Below, piece by piece: positions 1-8,465 of a stretch of 37,344 bases of DNA. Every line of letters starts with the position of its first letter. Within the stretch, counting starts at the first letter, position 1. The notes under the pieces were generated by a model that was not told where the DNA came from, ran no database searches, and saw nothing but the letters and a program-made list of their open reading frames with translations. The stretch is from Gallionellales bacterium RIFCSPLOWO2_02_FULL_57_47 (GTDB lineage: Bacteria > Pseudomonadota > Gammaproteobacteria > Burkholderiales > Gallionellaceae): NCBI GenBank assembly GCA_001801175.1, contig MGWZ01000056.1, positions 1-37,344 on the forward strand, given 5' to 3'. Both the position numbers and the translations under genes were made by a program.

Positions 1-87
1 GAGAAGAACATCGGAAAGCCGTATGCGGGAGAACCGCACGTACGGTTTGATGAGGGAGGGCAGGCGAGAGCCTGCTCTCTACTCTAC
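1..87 (+). ncRNA. 3' end of a group II intron (domains V and VI)
   Basis: Bases 14-48 fold as a group II intron domain V: AAGCCGT pairs with ACGGTTT, an asymmetric bulge follows, then GCGG pairs with CCGC around a GAGA-containing loop. The catalytic AGC triad lies at about 17-19. The following GGCAGGCGAGAGCCTGCT hairpin (about 59-76) suits domain VI, and the end CTCTACTCTAC resembles the 3' end of bacterial, often class C, introns. Only the tail lies in the window; the intron-encoded reverse transcriptase would be upstream. The exact 3' splice junction (about 85-90) is uncertain. Confidence 0.8.
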
Positions 88-102
88 CTGCAGGTGCAAA
101 AA

Positions 103-759
103 ATGAAAAGTGAATTTTGGCTGGAGCGCTGGGAGCGGGAAGAGATCGGTTTTCACCAGAACGAGATCAATCCTTATTTGTGTCAATACTGGCAGGATTT
201 GCATCCTGCCCACAAAGGCGAGGTATTCGTGCCGCTGTGCGGCAAAAGCCGCGACATGCTATGGCTGCGCAAGCAGGGACACCGGGTGCTGGGCGTCGAA
301 CTGAGCGCCATCGCGGTGCAGGCGTTTTTCAGGGAAAACTGTTTGGCCCCGCAGCGCGTCACCGCCGGAAAATTCGACTGCTATGAAGCGGATGGCATCC
401 GTATTCTGTGCAGCGATTTTTTCGATCTGGGCAAAGATGATCTGGCGCAGGCAAGCTCGGTGTACGACCGGGCTTCGCTGATCGCGCTGCCGCCTGAAAT
501 GCGCGAACGCTATGCCCGACACCTGGTGAGCATCCTGCCGGCGAAAACGCAAATCCTGCTCATCACCTTCGACTATCCCCAGCCGGAAATGCCGGGACCG
601 CCATTTGCGGTCTCTGCGGGCGAGGTGGAGGCACTCTATCTCGGGCGCGCCGAGGTACGCCTGCTGGCGCAACTGGACGTGTTGCCGCAAAATCCGCGCT
701 TCCGGGAACGCGGCCTGAGCAGGTTGCAGGAAAACGTCTTTCTGCTGGCACTGCACTGA
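103..759 (+). CDS. tpm: thiopurine S-methyltransferase (TPMT family)
   Basis: This is a SAM-dependent methyltransferase of about 218 residues, the usual length for bacterial TPMT, which methylates thiopurines and in some bacteria selenium or tellurium compounds. The N-terminus MKSEFWLERWEREEIGFHQ is typical of the family. The SAM-binding segment VFVPLCGKSRDMLWL follows at about residue 45, with GVELS downstream and YDRASLIALPPEMR near residue 125. The ORF track starts at a GTG at 94, but the ATG at 103 matches the family N-terminus and has a weak AGGTG upstream. The gene begins only about 15 bp after a group II intron end, so the intron separates it from any older upstream promoter. Identity is secure; substrate is inferred. 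Confidence 0.9.
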   Translation: MKSEFWLERWEREEIGFHQNEINPYLCQYWQDLHPAHKGEVFVPLCGKSRDMLWLRKQGHRVLGVELSAIAVQAFFRENCLAPQRVTAGKFDCYEADGIRILCSDFFDLGKDDLAQASSVYDRASLIALPPEMRERYARHLVSILPAKTQILLITFDYPQPEMPGPPFAVSAGEVEALYLGRAEVRLLAQLDVLPQNPRFRERGLSRLQENVFLLALH

Positions 760-775
760 CGCAGAGCGTCAAAAC

Positions 776-806
776 CTCGTTCCCGAGCGGAGCATGGGAA
801 CGCCAG
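776..806. repeat. REP-like palindrome
   Basis: CGTTCCCgagcggagcatGGGAACG has 7-bp arms and resembles the CTCGTTCCC...GGGAACG palindromes scattered between genes in many proteobacteria. A second small hairpin, TGACGCagaGCGTCA, lies at 757-771 over the tpm stop codon. The pair may act as a bidirectional terminator between the convergent tpm and lipoprotein genes. Confidence 0.45.
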
Positions 807-810
807 GAAA

Positions 811-993
811 TCAGTCCTTGTGTTTTTCGCTCTCTGCTTTTTGCCTTGAAACCTCGGCTCCCAACTCGTTCTGTGCATTTTCAGCACGGCTTCTCTGCCC
901 AGCGGCATCGTTTGTTTCGGCGGGCGCGCTTCCGCAGGCTGTCATGCTTGTCGCAACAGCGGCAGACAACAGCAGATAAACAACTCTATTCAT
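811..993 (-). CDS. small lipoprotein
   Basis: This is a 60-residue protein of unknown role. It has a lipoprotein signal peptide (MNRVVYLLLSAAVATSMTAC) with a lipobox and cysteine at residue 20. The short mature part is very polar, rich in Ala, Glu, Lys and Gln, and probably helical (SRAENAQNELGAEVSRQKAE). The ORF track begins at 1056, but the ATG at 993 has AGGAG seven bases upstream and starts the signal peptide, so it is the better start. It lies convergent to tpm and downstream of the transglycosylase gene. No function can be assigned. Confidence 0.65.
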   Translation of the reverse strand: MNRVVYLLLSAAVATSMTACGSAPAETNDAAGQRSRAENAQNELGAEVSRQKAESEKHKD

Positions 994-1128
994 GATCGTC
1001 ACTCCTGAGTTAATAGTGGAAACAAACAAGGTGCAACAAGTCTGGCCCAATCGCAAATTATCTTGGGCGAGCCCGGATGGAATGAATTGGAATCCGGGGC
1101 AGCCTTCGGCACATACACCTGCACTTCC

Positions 1129-2418
1129 CTAGGGCATGGACGGCGGATTATTGTCGTCCGCGACTATTGTTTTGTCGATGCTGTAATAACGCTTGCGATT
1201 GGTATTGACTGTGGGCAGATATTTTCTGGTTTCTTCATAAGGAAGTTTTTCACGCAGCGTCTGAAATACCTGCGCCGGACTCAGGCTGTTGATTCGTTGA
1301 AAGCCTTGCTCAAAACGCTGCTTGCCTTTGGCGTCGGTAAAGGCGCGCATCACGTTGCTCGGCCCGGTGTTGTAGGCAGAAATGACGCAGTAATCGCGCG
1401 ATGCCCGGTCACCCACTTTATCCAGTTGGTCGTAGGTGAGGACGCTCAGATAAGCGGCGCCAAGTTCGATGTTGTTTTCCGGATCGAGCAAGTAGCTTGT
1501 AGAAGGCGCAATGTCCTGGTTTTTTGCGCGGCGGTATGCTTCTCGCCCGCCGCTGGTGGGAACCAGTTGCATCAGCCCGTAGGCAGGAGCTCCGCTGACC
1601 GCATGCGGGTTGAAGCTGCTTTCGCTTTTGATGACGCCGAGCACCAGGCTGGGGCTGACGTTGTACTGCCTGGCATACTTGCGCACCGACTGGAGATATT
1701 TTTGCGCCTTTTTATCCTCGAAGTTCGCAATCATCGCGAAGGTGACGAAGCGTACTGATTTTTCGCCGTTTTCGGTTTGAATCCTGCGCGTCCTGGCGGC
1801 CGGCAATAATTTGTCGGCGAAACTGGCGGCAGAAGCAGGCGTGGCGATTTCTTTCCCGCCATCATCCAGAACCAGGCCCAGCAGGAACGGGCTGCTCTTG
1901 CTGTCCGTTTTGACGGCGCTGTCGGAAAACACATCGACCGAAGCGGGATCTTCCGGCGTGAGCAGCGTGGAGATGATGGCGTTTTTCAGGCTGGCTGCGG
2001 CGTTCTCTTCCAGAGTTTCAACGATGATCTCGCCTTGCTCAAAATTCACGATAGCGCGGCTTTTGTATTGACGGGTATATTTGACGTAGGTCTTGCTCTC
2101 CGGCAAGCGCATTTCCCCTTTGCCCCATTTCTTTTTCACGTTGCCGGATAAGGCTGCCCTCAGTTTTTCATAGTCGCGCTTTGCCTCGCGCAGGTCACGA
2201 ACCAGCTGGACAGGGTCGTCTTTCCACACTTCGCGTTTGTGTTCAAGCATGGACTTTGCCGTGGCTTTGGCGTCTTTGCTGGAGGCGATCTTGGCAAGGT
2301 TTTTGCCGCTGCTGCTGTTCGCAACATTCAACAGGCTATCCAGCTTTGCTTCTCCCTGCGAAGTGCAGGAAGCAAGCAGCAACAGAACCGGAGCAGCAAT
2401 TAATATTTTTATAATCAT
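1129..2418 (-). CDS. mltC: membrane-bound lytic murein transglycosylase, MltC-like
   Basis: The protein is a lipoprotein: signal peptide MIIKILIAAPVLLLLASC with the lipid-anchored cysteine at about residue 18. An N-terminal DUF3393-type region follows, then a C-terminal SLT lysozyme-like domain. The SLT signature is clear: VIKSESSFNPHAVSGAPAYG carries the catalytic Glu, followed by LMQLVPTSGG and the late YNTGPSNV motif. These enzymes cleave the MurNAc-GlcNAc bond and leave 1,6-anhydro ends in the periplasm. The start at 2418 gives the signal peptide and has AGGT upstream; the ORF-track start at 2463 adds 15 implausible residues. It lies just downstream of ppc on the same strand. Length (429 aa) is somewhat above E. 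coli MltC. Confidence 0.88.
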   Translation of the reverse strand: MIIKILIAAPVLLLLASCTSQGEAKLDSLLNVANSSSGKNLAKIASSKDAKATAKSMLEHKREVWKDDPVQLVRDLREAKRDYEKLRAALSGNVKKKWGKGEMRLPESKTYVKYTRQYKSRAIVNFEQGEIIVETLEENAAASLKNAIISTLLTPEDPASVDVFSDSAVKTDSKSSPFLLGLVLDDGGKEIATPASAASFADKLLPAARTRRIQTENGEKSVRFVTFAMIANFEDKKAQKYLQSVRKYARQYNVSPSLVLGVIKSESSFNPHAVSGAPAYGLMQLVPTSGGREAYRRAKNQDIAPSTSYLLDPENNIELGAAYLSVLTYDQLDKVGDRASRDYCVISAYNTGPSNVMRAFTDAKGKQRFEQGFQRINSLSPAQVFQTLREKLPYEETRKYLPTVNTNRKRYYSIDKTIVADDNNPPSMP

Positions 2419-2487
2419 GGCATACCTCGTGAATTCATAACATTCTACAAACCGACAAAGCAAAGCTGCATGTTATCCGCGCAAGGA

Positions 2488-5265
2488 TTATCCGCTGTTG
2501 CGCAGCCCGGTGGCAATGCCGTTGATGGTGAGGTGTATCGCACGTTTTACGAGCACATCGTTGTCACCGGCACGATGGCGTTCCAGCAGTGCGACTTGCA
2601 GGTGGTTGAGGGGGTCGATGTACGTGGTGCGTGTCAGCAGGCTGCGCGCAAACGCCGGGTTGTCTTGCAGCAGCGTGGTGTTGCCGGTAACGGCGAACAG
2701 CATTGCCACGGTGCTTTCCCATTCGCAGTTGATCGAGCCGAATATCCGTTCGCGCAGTGGAACGTCTTTCACCAGCCCGGCGTAACGCGAAGCGATGCCC
2801 ATATCGGTCTTGGACAGCACCATGTCCATGTTGGACATCAGCCCGCGGAAAAACGCCCAGTTTTTATACATCGCCTGCAACTGCGCTAAACCGGTATCGC
2901 CCTCGCGCTCCACAAATTGCTTGACCGCGCTGCCGAAACCGAACCAGCCCGGCAACAGCGTGCGGTTCAGGCTCCAGCTGAACACCCACGGGATGGCGCG
3001 CAAATCCTCGATGCGCTCCGATGCCGTGCGTGCCGAAGGGCGGCTGCCGATGTTGAGTTCGGCAATTTCGCGAATCGGCGTGGTCGTGAAAAAATATTCG
3101 GTGAAGCCGGGCGTTTCATACACCAGTTTGCGGTAGGCGGCAAAAGCATCACGGCTCAATGCCTCCATGATGCGGTGATATTCCGGCATCGTGCTGTCCG
3201 CGCCGTGGTGATGCAGCAGCGTGGCTTCCATGGTCGCGGCGATCAGCGTCTCCAGATTGCGCCGTCCGATTTCCGGGTTCGAATATTTGCTGGCAATCAC
3301 TTCGCCTTGCTCGGTGATGCGTATCTGCCCGTTCACGCTGCCCGGCGGCTGCGCCAGAATCGCGTCGTAGCTGGGGCCGCCGCCGCGCCCGACGGTGCCG
3401 CCACGCCCGTGGAACAGGCGCAACTCGATGCCGTGTCTGGTGAACACTTTTGCCAGTTCTACCTCGGCTTTGTACAGCTCCCAGTTTGAGGTGAGGTAGC
3501 CCCCGTCCTTGTTGCTGTCGGAATAGCCAAGCATCACTTCCTGCATATTGCCGCGGCTTGCCAGCAACTTGCGGTAGTAGGCCAGCGAAAATAGTTCGTC
3601 CATGATGGTCGCGCAGCCGCGCAGGTCTTCGATGGTTTCGAACAACGGAATGATGTTGATATGCAACACCGGATTCTCGCCGCCTTCCAGCAGTCCCACC
3701 TGTTGCAACATCAGGGCGAGCTCCAGCATATCGCTCACCGCATCGGTCTTGGAGATGATGTGGTTGGGCAGCGCGTCGCGGCCGAAGCGTTGATGGATTT
3801 GTGCGGCGGCCTGCATGATGCGCAACTCGCTTTGCGAGACCGTCGTATATTGCCCGATGTCGGAAAGCAGCGGTTTGCCGGCCTGCAATGCGGCCAGCAA
3901 TACCTCGCGGCGCGCGGACTCATCCAGGTCTTTGTAGTTGGCCTTGCCGGAGTTGTGCGAGAACAGCTCGCTGACAGTCTGCTCGTGAATCGCGCTGTGC
4001 TGGCGCATGTCCAGCGGCGCGAGATGAAAACCAAACACCTCTGCGGCGCGGCGCAGGTTGGCGAGCCGGCCGCGTGCCAGGTACACCGCACCGTGCTTGA
4101 ACAACGAGTCGATCATGACATCCAGATCGGCAATAAATTCCTGCGGGGTAACATAGGGCCGTGCATCCCTGCCAAGCGGCGGCAGATGCACAATCTCGTG
4201 GCCGAGCAGTTTTGCGGTGGCTGACAAACGCGAATAAACCAGGTTCAGTACGCGGCGGTAGGGCTCATCTTCGCGTGCCGCTTCCTTGTCGGGGGAAACC
4301 TCGGCAAGCTTGCGCAATTCGTCGCTGACCTCGACCAGGCGATCAGTCAGGCTCAGGCGCCTGCCGAGGATATGCGTCTCGTTGAGGTAATGCTCGAATG
4401 CCAGTGCGGAATGCTGTTGTACCGCATCCAGCATCACATCGCAGGTAACGTAAGGATTGCCGTCGCGGTCGCCGCCGATCCAGCTGCCCACGCGCAACAG
4501 CTGCGGAATATGAATATCCTTGTCGAAGCGCGCCTCCAGTTGTTTTTCCAGGCTGGCGTAAATCTTCGGGATTTCATTGAGGAAGGTGTAGCGGTAATAC
4601 TCCAGGCCATTCTTGATTTCGTCGCGCACGGTCAGCTTGGAGGTGCGCAGCATGCGCGTCTGCCACAGCACCAGCACGAAGCGATGCAGCGCTTCCTCGT
4701 TCTCGGCGAGCTCCTCTGGCGTCATGTCCACGCGGTCGCGTTCGGAGAGCAAACGCGAAATAACCAGCTGGCAATCGAGAATACTCTTGCGCTGCACTTC
4801 GGTAGGATGGGCGGTCAACACCGGTGAGATCAGCGCGCTGTCCAGAAAGGTTTGCAGCGTTTCCCTGCTGATATGCTTTTCTTCGATGCGTTCCAGCGCC
4901 AGCAGCAGACTGCCGTCTTTCGGCGCGCTTCCCGCCTTGAGATCCGCGCGATGACGGCGGTTGTGATGCAGATCTTCGGCGATATTGGACAGCTGCGAAA
5001 AATAGCTGAAGGCGCGCACCACCGCCAGCGTTTCGCCGGGTGTCAGCGCGTCCAGCGTTTGTTCGAGTTGCACGCGGTCGCGGTCGTCCTGCGACTTGCG
5101 GAAACGAACCGCGGCACGGCGCACATTCTCGATCAGCACATAAGATTCTTCGCCTTCCTGCTCGCGCAGCGTCTCGCCAAATATGCGTCCAAGCAGGCGC
5201 ACATCTTCGCGCAGCGGCAAATCCTTGCTGGAAATATCGGCGGGGGTGACAATCAGATTCTTCAT
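2488..5265 (-). CDS. ppc: phosphoenolpyruvate carboxylase
   Basis: At 925 residues this is a full-length bacterial-type PEP carboxylase. It makes oxaloacetate from PEP and bicarbonate in the cytoplasm, replenishing the TCA cycle. Signatures in order are TAHPTEVQRKSI with the catalytic His (about residue 155), GGDRDGNP (about 265), YSDSNKDGGYLTSNW (about 575), FHGRGGTVGRGGGP (about 620), and the C-terminus LTINGIATGLRNSG, whose terminal Gly is conserved and functionally required in the family. It is divergent from hemC, with a 74-bp shared intergenic region. No frameshift or missing motif was seen. Confidence 0.97.
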   Translation of the reverse strand: MKNLIVTPADISSKDLPLREDVRLLGRIFGETLREQEGEESYVLIENVRRAAVRFRKSQDDRDRVQLEQTLDALTPGETLAVVRAFSYFSQLSNIAEDLHHNRRHRADLKAGSAPKDGSLLLALERIEEKHISRETLQTFLDSALISPVLTAHPTEVQRKSILDCQLVISRLLSERDRVDMTPEELAENEEALHRFVLVLWQTRMLRTSKLTVRDEIKNGLEYYRYTFLNEIPKIYASLEKQLEARFDKDIHIPQLLRVGSWIGGDRDGNPYVTCDVMLDAVQQHSALAFEHYLNETHILGRRLSLTDRLVEVSDELRKLAEVSPDKEAAREDEPYRRVLNLVYSRLSATAKLLGHEIVHLPPLGRDARPYVTPQEFIADLDVMIDSLFKHGAVYLARGRLANLRRAAEVFGFHLAPLDMRQHSAIHEQTVSELFSHNSGKANYKDLDESARREVLLAALQAGKPLLSDIGQYTTVSQSELRIMQAAAQIHQRFGRDALPNHIISKTDAVSDMLELALMLQQVGLLEGGENPVLHINIIPLFETIEDLRGCATIMDELFSLAYYRKLLASRGNMQEVMLGYSDSNKDGGYLTSNWELYKAEVELAKVFTRHGIELRLFHGRGGTVGRGGGPSYDAILAQPPGSVNGQIRITEQGEVIASKYSNPEIGRRNLETLIAATMEATLLHHHGADSTMPEYHRIMEALSRDAFAAYRKLVYETPGFTEYFFTTTPIREIAELNIGSRPSARTASERIEDLRAIPWVFSWSLNRTLLPGWFGFGSAVKQFVEREGDTGLAQLQAMYKNWAFFRGLMSNMDMVLSKTDMGIASRYAGLVKDVPLRERIFGSINCEWESTVAMLFAVTGNTTLLQDNPAFARSLLTRTTYIDPLNHLQVALLERHRAGDNDVLVKRAIHLTINGIATGLRNSG

Positions 5266-5339
5266 ATTACATGCGGAAAAGCGCGACGCTCCTCATGTTA
5301 GAATACGCCGTATATGGTCAATAAAATTCAGGAAATACG

Positions 5340-6305
5340 ATGAACCAAGCACCTTCAGCATCACCGTTGTCTGCGCCAGCCTCCCCTTCTCGTTTAGTGA
5401 TCGCTTCGCGTGAAAGCGCGCTGGCCATGTGGCAAGCCGAGCACATCCGGGACAGGCTGCGCGCATTATATCCGCAAACCGAAGTCAGCATCCTGGGCAT
5501 GACCACGCAAGGCGACCAGATTCTCGATGTGACGCTGTCTAAAATCGGCGGCAAAGGCTTGTTCGTAAAGGAGCTGGAAACCGCACTGGAAGACGGGCGC
5601 GCGGACCTCGCCGTACACTCGCTGAAAGATGTGCCGATGCACTTGCCGGAAGGATTTGTGCTGGCCGCCATCGGCGAGCGCGAAGATCCGCACGATGCAT
5701 TTGTCTCAAGCCGATATGAAAATCTGGCCGCATTGCCGCCCGGCAGTGTGGTGGGCACGTCCAGTCTGCGCCGCGAGAGCCAGCTGCGCGCACGCTTTCC
5801 GCATTTGAAGATCGAGCCGTTGCGCGGCAACGTGCAAACCCGTTTGCGCAAACTGGACGAGGGGCAATATGCCGCCATCATCCTTGCCGCTGCCGGACTG
5901 AAACGGCTGGGTCTGGGTAATCGCATCCGCGCACTGATTACCAGCGAAGACAGCCTGCCCGCCGTCGGGCAAGGCGCGCTCGGCATCGAATGCCGCGCCG
6001 ACCGCGCCGATGTAATCGCTTTGCTGCAACCGCTGCATCATCCCGATACCGCCGCCTGCGTGCTGGCTGAACGCGCCATGAGCCGTGCACTGGCGGGCAG
6101 TTGCCAGGTCCCGCTGGGCGGCTTTGCCGAAGTGCGGAACGGCAAGCTGCGCATGCGCGGCTTTGTCGCCAGCCCGGATGGCAAACGCATGGCACATACC
6201 GAGTTGTTCGGTAACATCTCTGACCCGGAAGCGCTGGGCAATCGGGTTGCCGATGCATTGCGTGCGCTGGGCGCAGAAGAAATCCTCGCCTCTCTGAATG
6301 TTTGA
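5340..6305 (+). CDS. hemC: porphobilinogen deaminase (hydroxymethylbilane synthase)
   Basis: HemC polymerises four porphobilinogens to hydroxymethylbilane in heme and siroheme synthesis. Family motifs are in order: [33 protein letters not shown] with the catalytic Asp, [43 protein letters not shown], and [11 protein letters not shown] with the Cys that anchors the dipyrromethane cofactor. Length (321 aa) is normal with a short disordered N-terminal extension. The ATG at 5340 has AGGAA upstream, and a TAGAAT -10-like box lies at 5299-5304. It is the first gene of a hemC-hemD-hemX-hemY run; its stop overlaps the possible TTG start of hemD. Confidence 0.97.
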   Translation: MNQAPSASPLSAPASPSRLVIASRESALAMWQAEHIRDRLRALYPQTEVSILGMTTQGDQILDVTLSKIGGKGLFVKELETALEDGRADLAVHSLKDVPMHLPEGFVLAAIGEREDPHDAFVSSRYENLAALPPGSVVGTSSLRRESQLRARFPHLKIEPLRGNVQTRLRKLDEGQYAAIILAAAGLKRLGLGNRIRALITSEDSLPAVGQGALGIECRADRADVIALLQPLHHPDTAACVLAERAMSRALAGSCQVPLGGFAEVRNGKLRMRGFVASPDGKRMAHTELFGNISDPEALGNRVADALRALGAEEILASLNV

Positions 6306-6322
6306 GCAGACGCAAGCCGGGA

Positions 6323-7207
6323 ATGCCTGAAAAACCGCTTGCCGGCTTGAAAATCCTGGTCACACGACCGCGTGACCAGGCGGTGCTGCTTGCGCAGCGA
6401 ATTGAGCAGGCGGGTGGTATTCCGCTGCGGTTTCCGTTGCTGGAAATTGCGCCGGTGCAGGATGCCGGAACGCTGCACGAACAGGTGTCCCGCCTCGCGC
6501 AATTCAATCTAGCCGTTTTCGTCAGCCCGAATGCGGTGAAGTACGGCATCGCGGCGATACGTGCTGAGGGTGATATTCCATGTCCGCCCCAAAATATTGT
6601 GATAGAACCATCCGACAGGGGAAGGGCGGACGGGCGGCAGCTCCCGCAATCGGCTGGCTTCGCCGGTAACGTGTCGCTACCGCCTGCCTTGCGTATTGCC
6701 ACGGTCGGACAGGGCAGTGCGAAAGTGTTGCACCAATTGGGTATCGCCAATGTTATCGCGCCGACCGAACGTTTCGACAGCGAAGGACTGCTGGCACTGC
6801 CTGAAATGCAGAATATTGCCGGATGGCGCGTGATCATTTTTCGCGGTGATGGCGGACGCGAGTTTCTGGGCGATGCGCTCAAGGCTCGCGGTGCAGCGGT
6901 GGAATATGCCGTCTGCTACCAGCGCAGCAAGCCGCAGTGGGACGCAAGAGCATTGCTGGAAGCCGCGCCGGATGCGATAACAGTGACGAGCAGCGAGGCG
7001 TTGGTCTATCTGTGGCAAATGCTCGGCGATGCCCAAGGTGACCGCCTGTGCGGCATACCGTTATTCGTGCCGCATAAGCGTATTGCCGAATTGGCGCGCC
7101 AACAAGGCTGGCTTCGGGTGCAATTAACAGATGCAGGTGATGACGGCTTGCTATCGGCTTTGGTAGCATGGGGTTCAGAGGACAGAGGACTGAGGACAGA
7201 TTCTTGA
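6323..7207 (+). CDS. hemD: uroporphyrinogen-III synthase, with an in-frame insertion
   Basis: HemD closes and isomerises hydroxymethylbilane to uroporphyrinogen III. Visible motifs include ILVTRPRDQA near the N-terminus, VFVSPNAVKYGI, LRIATVGQGSAKVL, FDSEGLLALPE, WRVIIFRGDGGREFL, and TSSEALVYLWQML. Family position and length support the call, but about 34 residues (DIPCPPQNIV...FAGNV) interrupt the stretch between IRAEG and LPPALRIATVGQGS, where homologues are usually continuous. The last residues (GSEDRGLRTDS) are encoded by the neighbouring TCTGTCC-type repeat. The start is either this ATG or a TTG at 6302 that overlaps the hemC stop. Confidence 0.9.
   Translation: MPEKPLAGLKILVTRPRDQAVLLAQRIEQAGGIPLRFPLLEIAPVQDAGTLHEQVSRLAQFNLAVFVSPNAVKYGIAAIRAEGDIPCPPQNIVIEPSDRGRADGRQLPQSAGFAGNVSLPPALRIATVGQGSAKVLHQLGIANVIAPTERFDSEGLLALPEMQNIAGWRVIIFRGDGGREFLGDALKARGAAVEYAVCYQRSKPQWDARALLEAAPDAITVTSSEALVYLWQMLGDAQGDRLCGIPLFVPHKRIAELARQQGWLRVQLTDAGDDGLLSALVAWGSEDRGLRTDS
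6571..6672. repeat. palindromic insertion inside hemD
   Basis: This roughly 102-bp segment encodes the residues that seem extra in HemD. It contains the inverted pair GTCCGCCC (6582-6589) and GGGCGGAC (6624-6631) and keeps the reading frame. Edges are estimated from where familiar HemD sequence stops and resumes, so they may be off by some bases. Confidence 0.4.
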
Positions 7208-7297
7208 GTGCCACATGGCGGCACAACCAAAAAAATGTAAATCGCGGCAATGCCGCACAACATTCTGTCCTCTGTCCTCTGTCATCTGTCCTCTGTT
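7174..7297. repeat. inverted TCTGTCC heptamer repeats at the hemD/hemX junction
   Basis: Bases 7176-7200 read CAGAGGACAGAGGACTGAGGACAG. Bases 7263-7296 read TCTGTCCTCTGTCCTCTGTC and continue with further TCTGTC(C/A) units. The two arms are reverse complements of each other built from a 7-bp unit, separated by about 60 bp. The left arm supplies the last codons and stop region of hemD. The structure could form a long hairpin in the transcript between hemD and hemX. Confidence 0.75.
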
Positions 7298-7313
7298 ACC
7301 CGAAAGGTATTGA

Positions 7314-8465
7314 ATGAGTGAGCAAACTCCACAACCTGAAAACATTGAGCCGGTAAACATCGAACCGGAAACACCGGCATTGTCCGGCCAGCCGCGCCCG
7401 GCACATAAAACCGGGATGACGGGTGCGTTATCGCACATCAGCATCACACAAATGACTCTGGCAGTGCTGGCGGTGATTTTCCTGTGGCAATGGCAGGCCG
7501 GACATCGCGCCATCAGTGACATGCAGCAGCAACTGGCAAAGAAAATTGCCGAGATGGACGGCGGCAGCAAGGCCAATCAGATTTTGCTGACGCAAAGCCA
7601 GGACCAGGTACGCGAACTCTCCGCCAAAGTGGCAATGCTGGAAACGCGCTATGCCGAGGCGCAGAATCAGCGCGCCGCGCTTGAAGCCTTGTATGCGGAC
7701 ATGTCGGTAAGCCGCGATGAATCCGCACTGGCGGAAGTCGAGCAAATGCTGCTGATCGCCGCGCAGCAATTACAATTGTCGGCCAATGTGAAGGTTGCAA
7801 TGATCGCGATGCAGAGTGCCGATGCGCTTTTGCAGCGCATGAACCGGCCTGCTTTCAATGGACTGCGCAAAACCATCAGCCAGGATATTGACAAGTTGCG
7901 GGCGCTTCCCAGCGTGGATATTGCCGGCGTCAATTATCAACTTGATAATCTGATGGCCTCTGTGGATAAGTTACCGTTGGCCTATCAGCAACGCGCGGCG
8001 CCGCAAGCGGCTGCGCAAACTGCCACTTCAAAAGATGAAACGATTTGGCAAAGGTTGCTGCGCGAAGTCGGGCAGGAGATGATGCAACTGGTGCGCATCG
8101 AAAACACCGGCAAAGCGGAGATTCCGCTGTTGCCGCCCGATCAGGAGTTTTTTCTGCGCGAAAACCTCAAACTGCGTTTGATGTCGGCACGCCTTGCGCT
8201 GATGTCGCATGACGAGGAGAGTTTCAGGCAGGAACTGAAAACCGCGCAGCTATGGACGGCACGCTATTTTGACGGCAAATCGAACGAGGGCATGCGGATG
8301 CTGTCCGGGCTGAAAAAATTGGCCTCCTCCAGCATCCGCATCGAACTGCCGGATATCAGCCCGAGCTTGCAGGCCGTGCGCAACTATCGTTTGACGCGAG
8401 AAATCGAGCCAAAGGCGAGTTTCGAGGCACGTCCAAACGATCCGCGTCCCAGGATGTCGCGATGA
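7314..8465 (+). CDS. hemX: HemX-like membrane protein of the heme operon
   Basis: This is a 383-residue single-span membrane protein. It has a proline-rich cytoplasmic N-terminus, a transmembrane segment at about residues 41-60 (MTLAVLAVIFLWQWQAG), then a long coiled-coil stretch (MQQQLAKKIAEM...ALEALYADM) and a mostly helical C-terminal domain. This is the architecture of proteobacterial HemX, often labelled a putative uroporphyrin-III C-methyltransferase although the methylase fold is absent. Its role is not well defined; it may organise heme enzymes at the membrane. The ATG at 7314 has AAGG upstream. Its end overlaps the hemY start by four bases, implying translational coupling. Confidence 0.88.
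   Translation: MSEQTPQPENIEPVNIEPETPALSGQPRPAHKTGMTGALSHISITQMTLAVLAVIFLWQWQAGHRAISDMQQQLAKKIAEMDGGSKANQILLTQSQDQVRELSAKVAMLETRYAEAQNQRAALEALYADMSVSRDESALAEVEQMLLIAAQQLQLSANVKVAMIAMQSADALLQRMNRPAFNGLRKTISQDIDKLRALPSVDIAGVNYQLDNLMASVDKLPLAYQQRAAPQAAAQTATSKDETIWQRLLREVGQEMMQLVRIENTGKAEIPLLPPDQEFFLRENLKLRLMSARLALMSHDEESFRQELKTAQLWTARYFDGKSNEGMRMLSGLKKLASSSIRIELPDISPSLQAVRNYRLTREIEPKASFEARPNDPRPRMSR

Noticed and set aside
1063-1758. 231-aa plus-strand ORF
   Set aside because: It is the antisense shadow of mltC, whose lipobox and SLT motifs are unambiguous.
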